NCBI GenBank assembly: GCA_946807835.1 | Contig: OX327684.1 | Span: 14,966,501 to 15,030,500 of the forward strand | Direction: 5' to 3' | Source: Ailanthus altissimus | Lineage: Eukaryota; Streptophyta; Magnoliopsida; Sapindales; Simaroubaceae | DNA: 64,000 nucleotides | Part shown: piece by piece, positions 63,361 to 64,000 of the stretch | How the letters are laid out: the number at the start of each line of letters is the position of its first letter | How positions within the stretch are numbered: the first letter of the stretch is position 1 | The notes under the pieces: generated by a model | Told to the model about the DNA's origin: nothing | Databases searched by the model: none | What the model saw: only the letters and a program-made list of their open reading frames with translations | Program-made: the position numbers and the translations under genes

Positions 63361-64000
63361 CTTAGGGATGGCAAAAAAATCCGCAAACCCGCAAACCCGC
63401 TAAAACCCGCCCGCATTGGGAAGGATTTGGTAAGGCTTGAAGCGGGTTTGGTACGGGTTTGGTATTTAAAATTAAAACCCGCAACGGATTTGGTACGGGT
63501 ATGGTTTTAGTGAAAAATCCGCGGATACCCGCAACGGGTATCCGCACATACTACATTTAAAAAAAATATAAAATATAAAAATAAAAATTGATTATTTTGC
63601 ATTTTTTTTATCTCACATCAAAAAATCTACATTTTATTTGACATTGCTCATACCATTAAATATAAATAAATAAAATTAGTTCAAAGGAACTAATGATTGT
63701 AATTGAAATTAAAAATAAAATTATAGCATTTAACATAATTGAAATTGAATTTAAAATATTTAATATTTAGCGTAATTGAAATTAAATTTAGAATTATAAC
63801 ATTTAACGTAATTAAAATTGAAATTGTAATTGTAATTAGAATTAAATATTTAACACAATTGAAATTGAAAATGAAATTGGATTTAGAATGATAACATTTA
63901 ATGTAATTGAAATTGAAATTGGATTTGAAATTATAATATTTAATGTAAATAAAATTAGAATTAAAATTGAAATTAAAATATTTAACATAATTGAAATTGG
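63361..64000 (+). mobile_element. hAT-like element with minisatellite interior (partial)
   Basis: Starts TAGGGATGGCAAAAAAATCC at 63,360/63,361, inside an LTR unit. The first ~180 bases are rich in CCGCAAACCCGC and CGGGTTTGG(T/A) motifs. From about 63,690 to the edge come repeats of AACATTTAACGTAATTGAAATT, the reverse of the unit at 51.8-53.3 kb. The termini resemble Ac/Ds-type hAT. The right end and the target duplication lie beyond the window. Confidence 0.55.

Larger units (their letters stand above)
55995..64000 (-). mobile_element. Ty1/Copia retrotransposon C, 3'-truncated, runs off the right edge
   Basis: Minus-strand relative of Copia A: 5' LTR from 62,365 rightward, primer site at 62,338-62,349, leader, gag, integrase and RT, then a break near 56,000 inside RT. 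No RNase H or 3' LTR is seen to the left. The leader is split by a solo LTR and the 5' LTR by a hAT-like element. Confidence 0.75.

Overview
This 64 kb window looks like nuclear DNA of a flowering plant, most likely a eudicot. It is AT-rich, has genes with GT-AG introns, one PLAT-domain gene of the ATS3 type, and plant-type Ty1/Copia, Ty3/Gypsy (Tat-like), hAT-like and DUF1985-Ulp1 transposon sequence. There is no bacterial or organellar gene content. Only about 4 kb codes for two host genes that appear intact; nearly everything else is layered, decayed transposable-element DNA. The species cannot be named from this sequence.

Layout. 1-2650 (minus): decayed transposon-type gene with a DUF1985 domain and a Ulp1 (C48) protease core, running off the left edge. 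2650-5380: AT-rich intergenic DNA with a GC-rich island holding two G-boxes. 5486-6025 (plus): secreted PLAT/LH2 protein related to embryo-specific protein ATS3. 6727-10417 (minus): four-exon gene for a 966-residue coiled-coil protein, with a probable 2 kb intron in its 5' leader; its upstream end is near 12.65 kb. 12.7-13.9 kb: intergenic.

13,889-49,353 is one dead Tat-like Gypsy element split by later insertions. (i) A Copia element at 16,867-30,106 is flanked by an exact TAGGT duplication. Its 5' LTR carries a solo LTR (17,509-20,064), which itself carries a long-inverted-repeat DNA element (17,598-18,878) with a GC-rich palindromic core; its 3' LTR carries another solo LTR (27,369-28,933). 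(ii) A minus-strand Copia-type solo LTR (about 33,778-39,632) carries two more solo LTRs (35,039-36,602 and 36,726-39,182). (iii) A solo LTR lies at 40,584-41,930 and a fragment of that family at about 31,340-31,629. (iv) A 746 bp palindrome at 45,955-46,700 is built from four head-to-head and tail-to-tail copies of a tRNA-SINE-like unit. The Gypsy element also has a 71 bp tandem array and antisense coiled-coil coding remnants downstream of pol.

49.35-56.0 kb: imperfect tandem repeats, microsatellites, a 1.5 kb AT-rich minisatellite beside a hAT-like end, and an LTR-like block. 56.0-64.0 kb: a second Copia element on the minus strand, broken at its 3' end, with a 2.3 kb solo LTR in its leader and a hAT-like element in its 5' LTR. 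That hAT-like element carries the same minisatellite family and runs off the right edge.

The two host genes have no evident functional link. The most unusual structures are the SINE-like palindrome, the four-level nested insertion at 17.5-18.9 kb, the pairing of hAT-like ends with one minisatellite family at two sites, and a 31 bp near-perfect hairpin at 45.4 kb.
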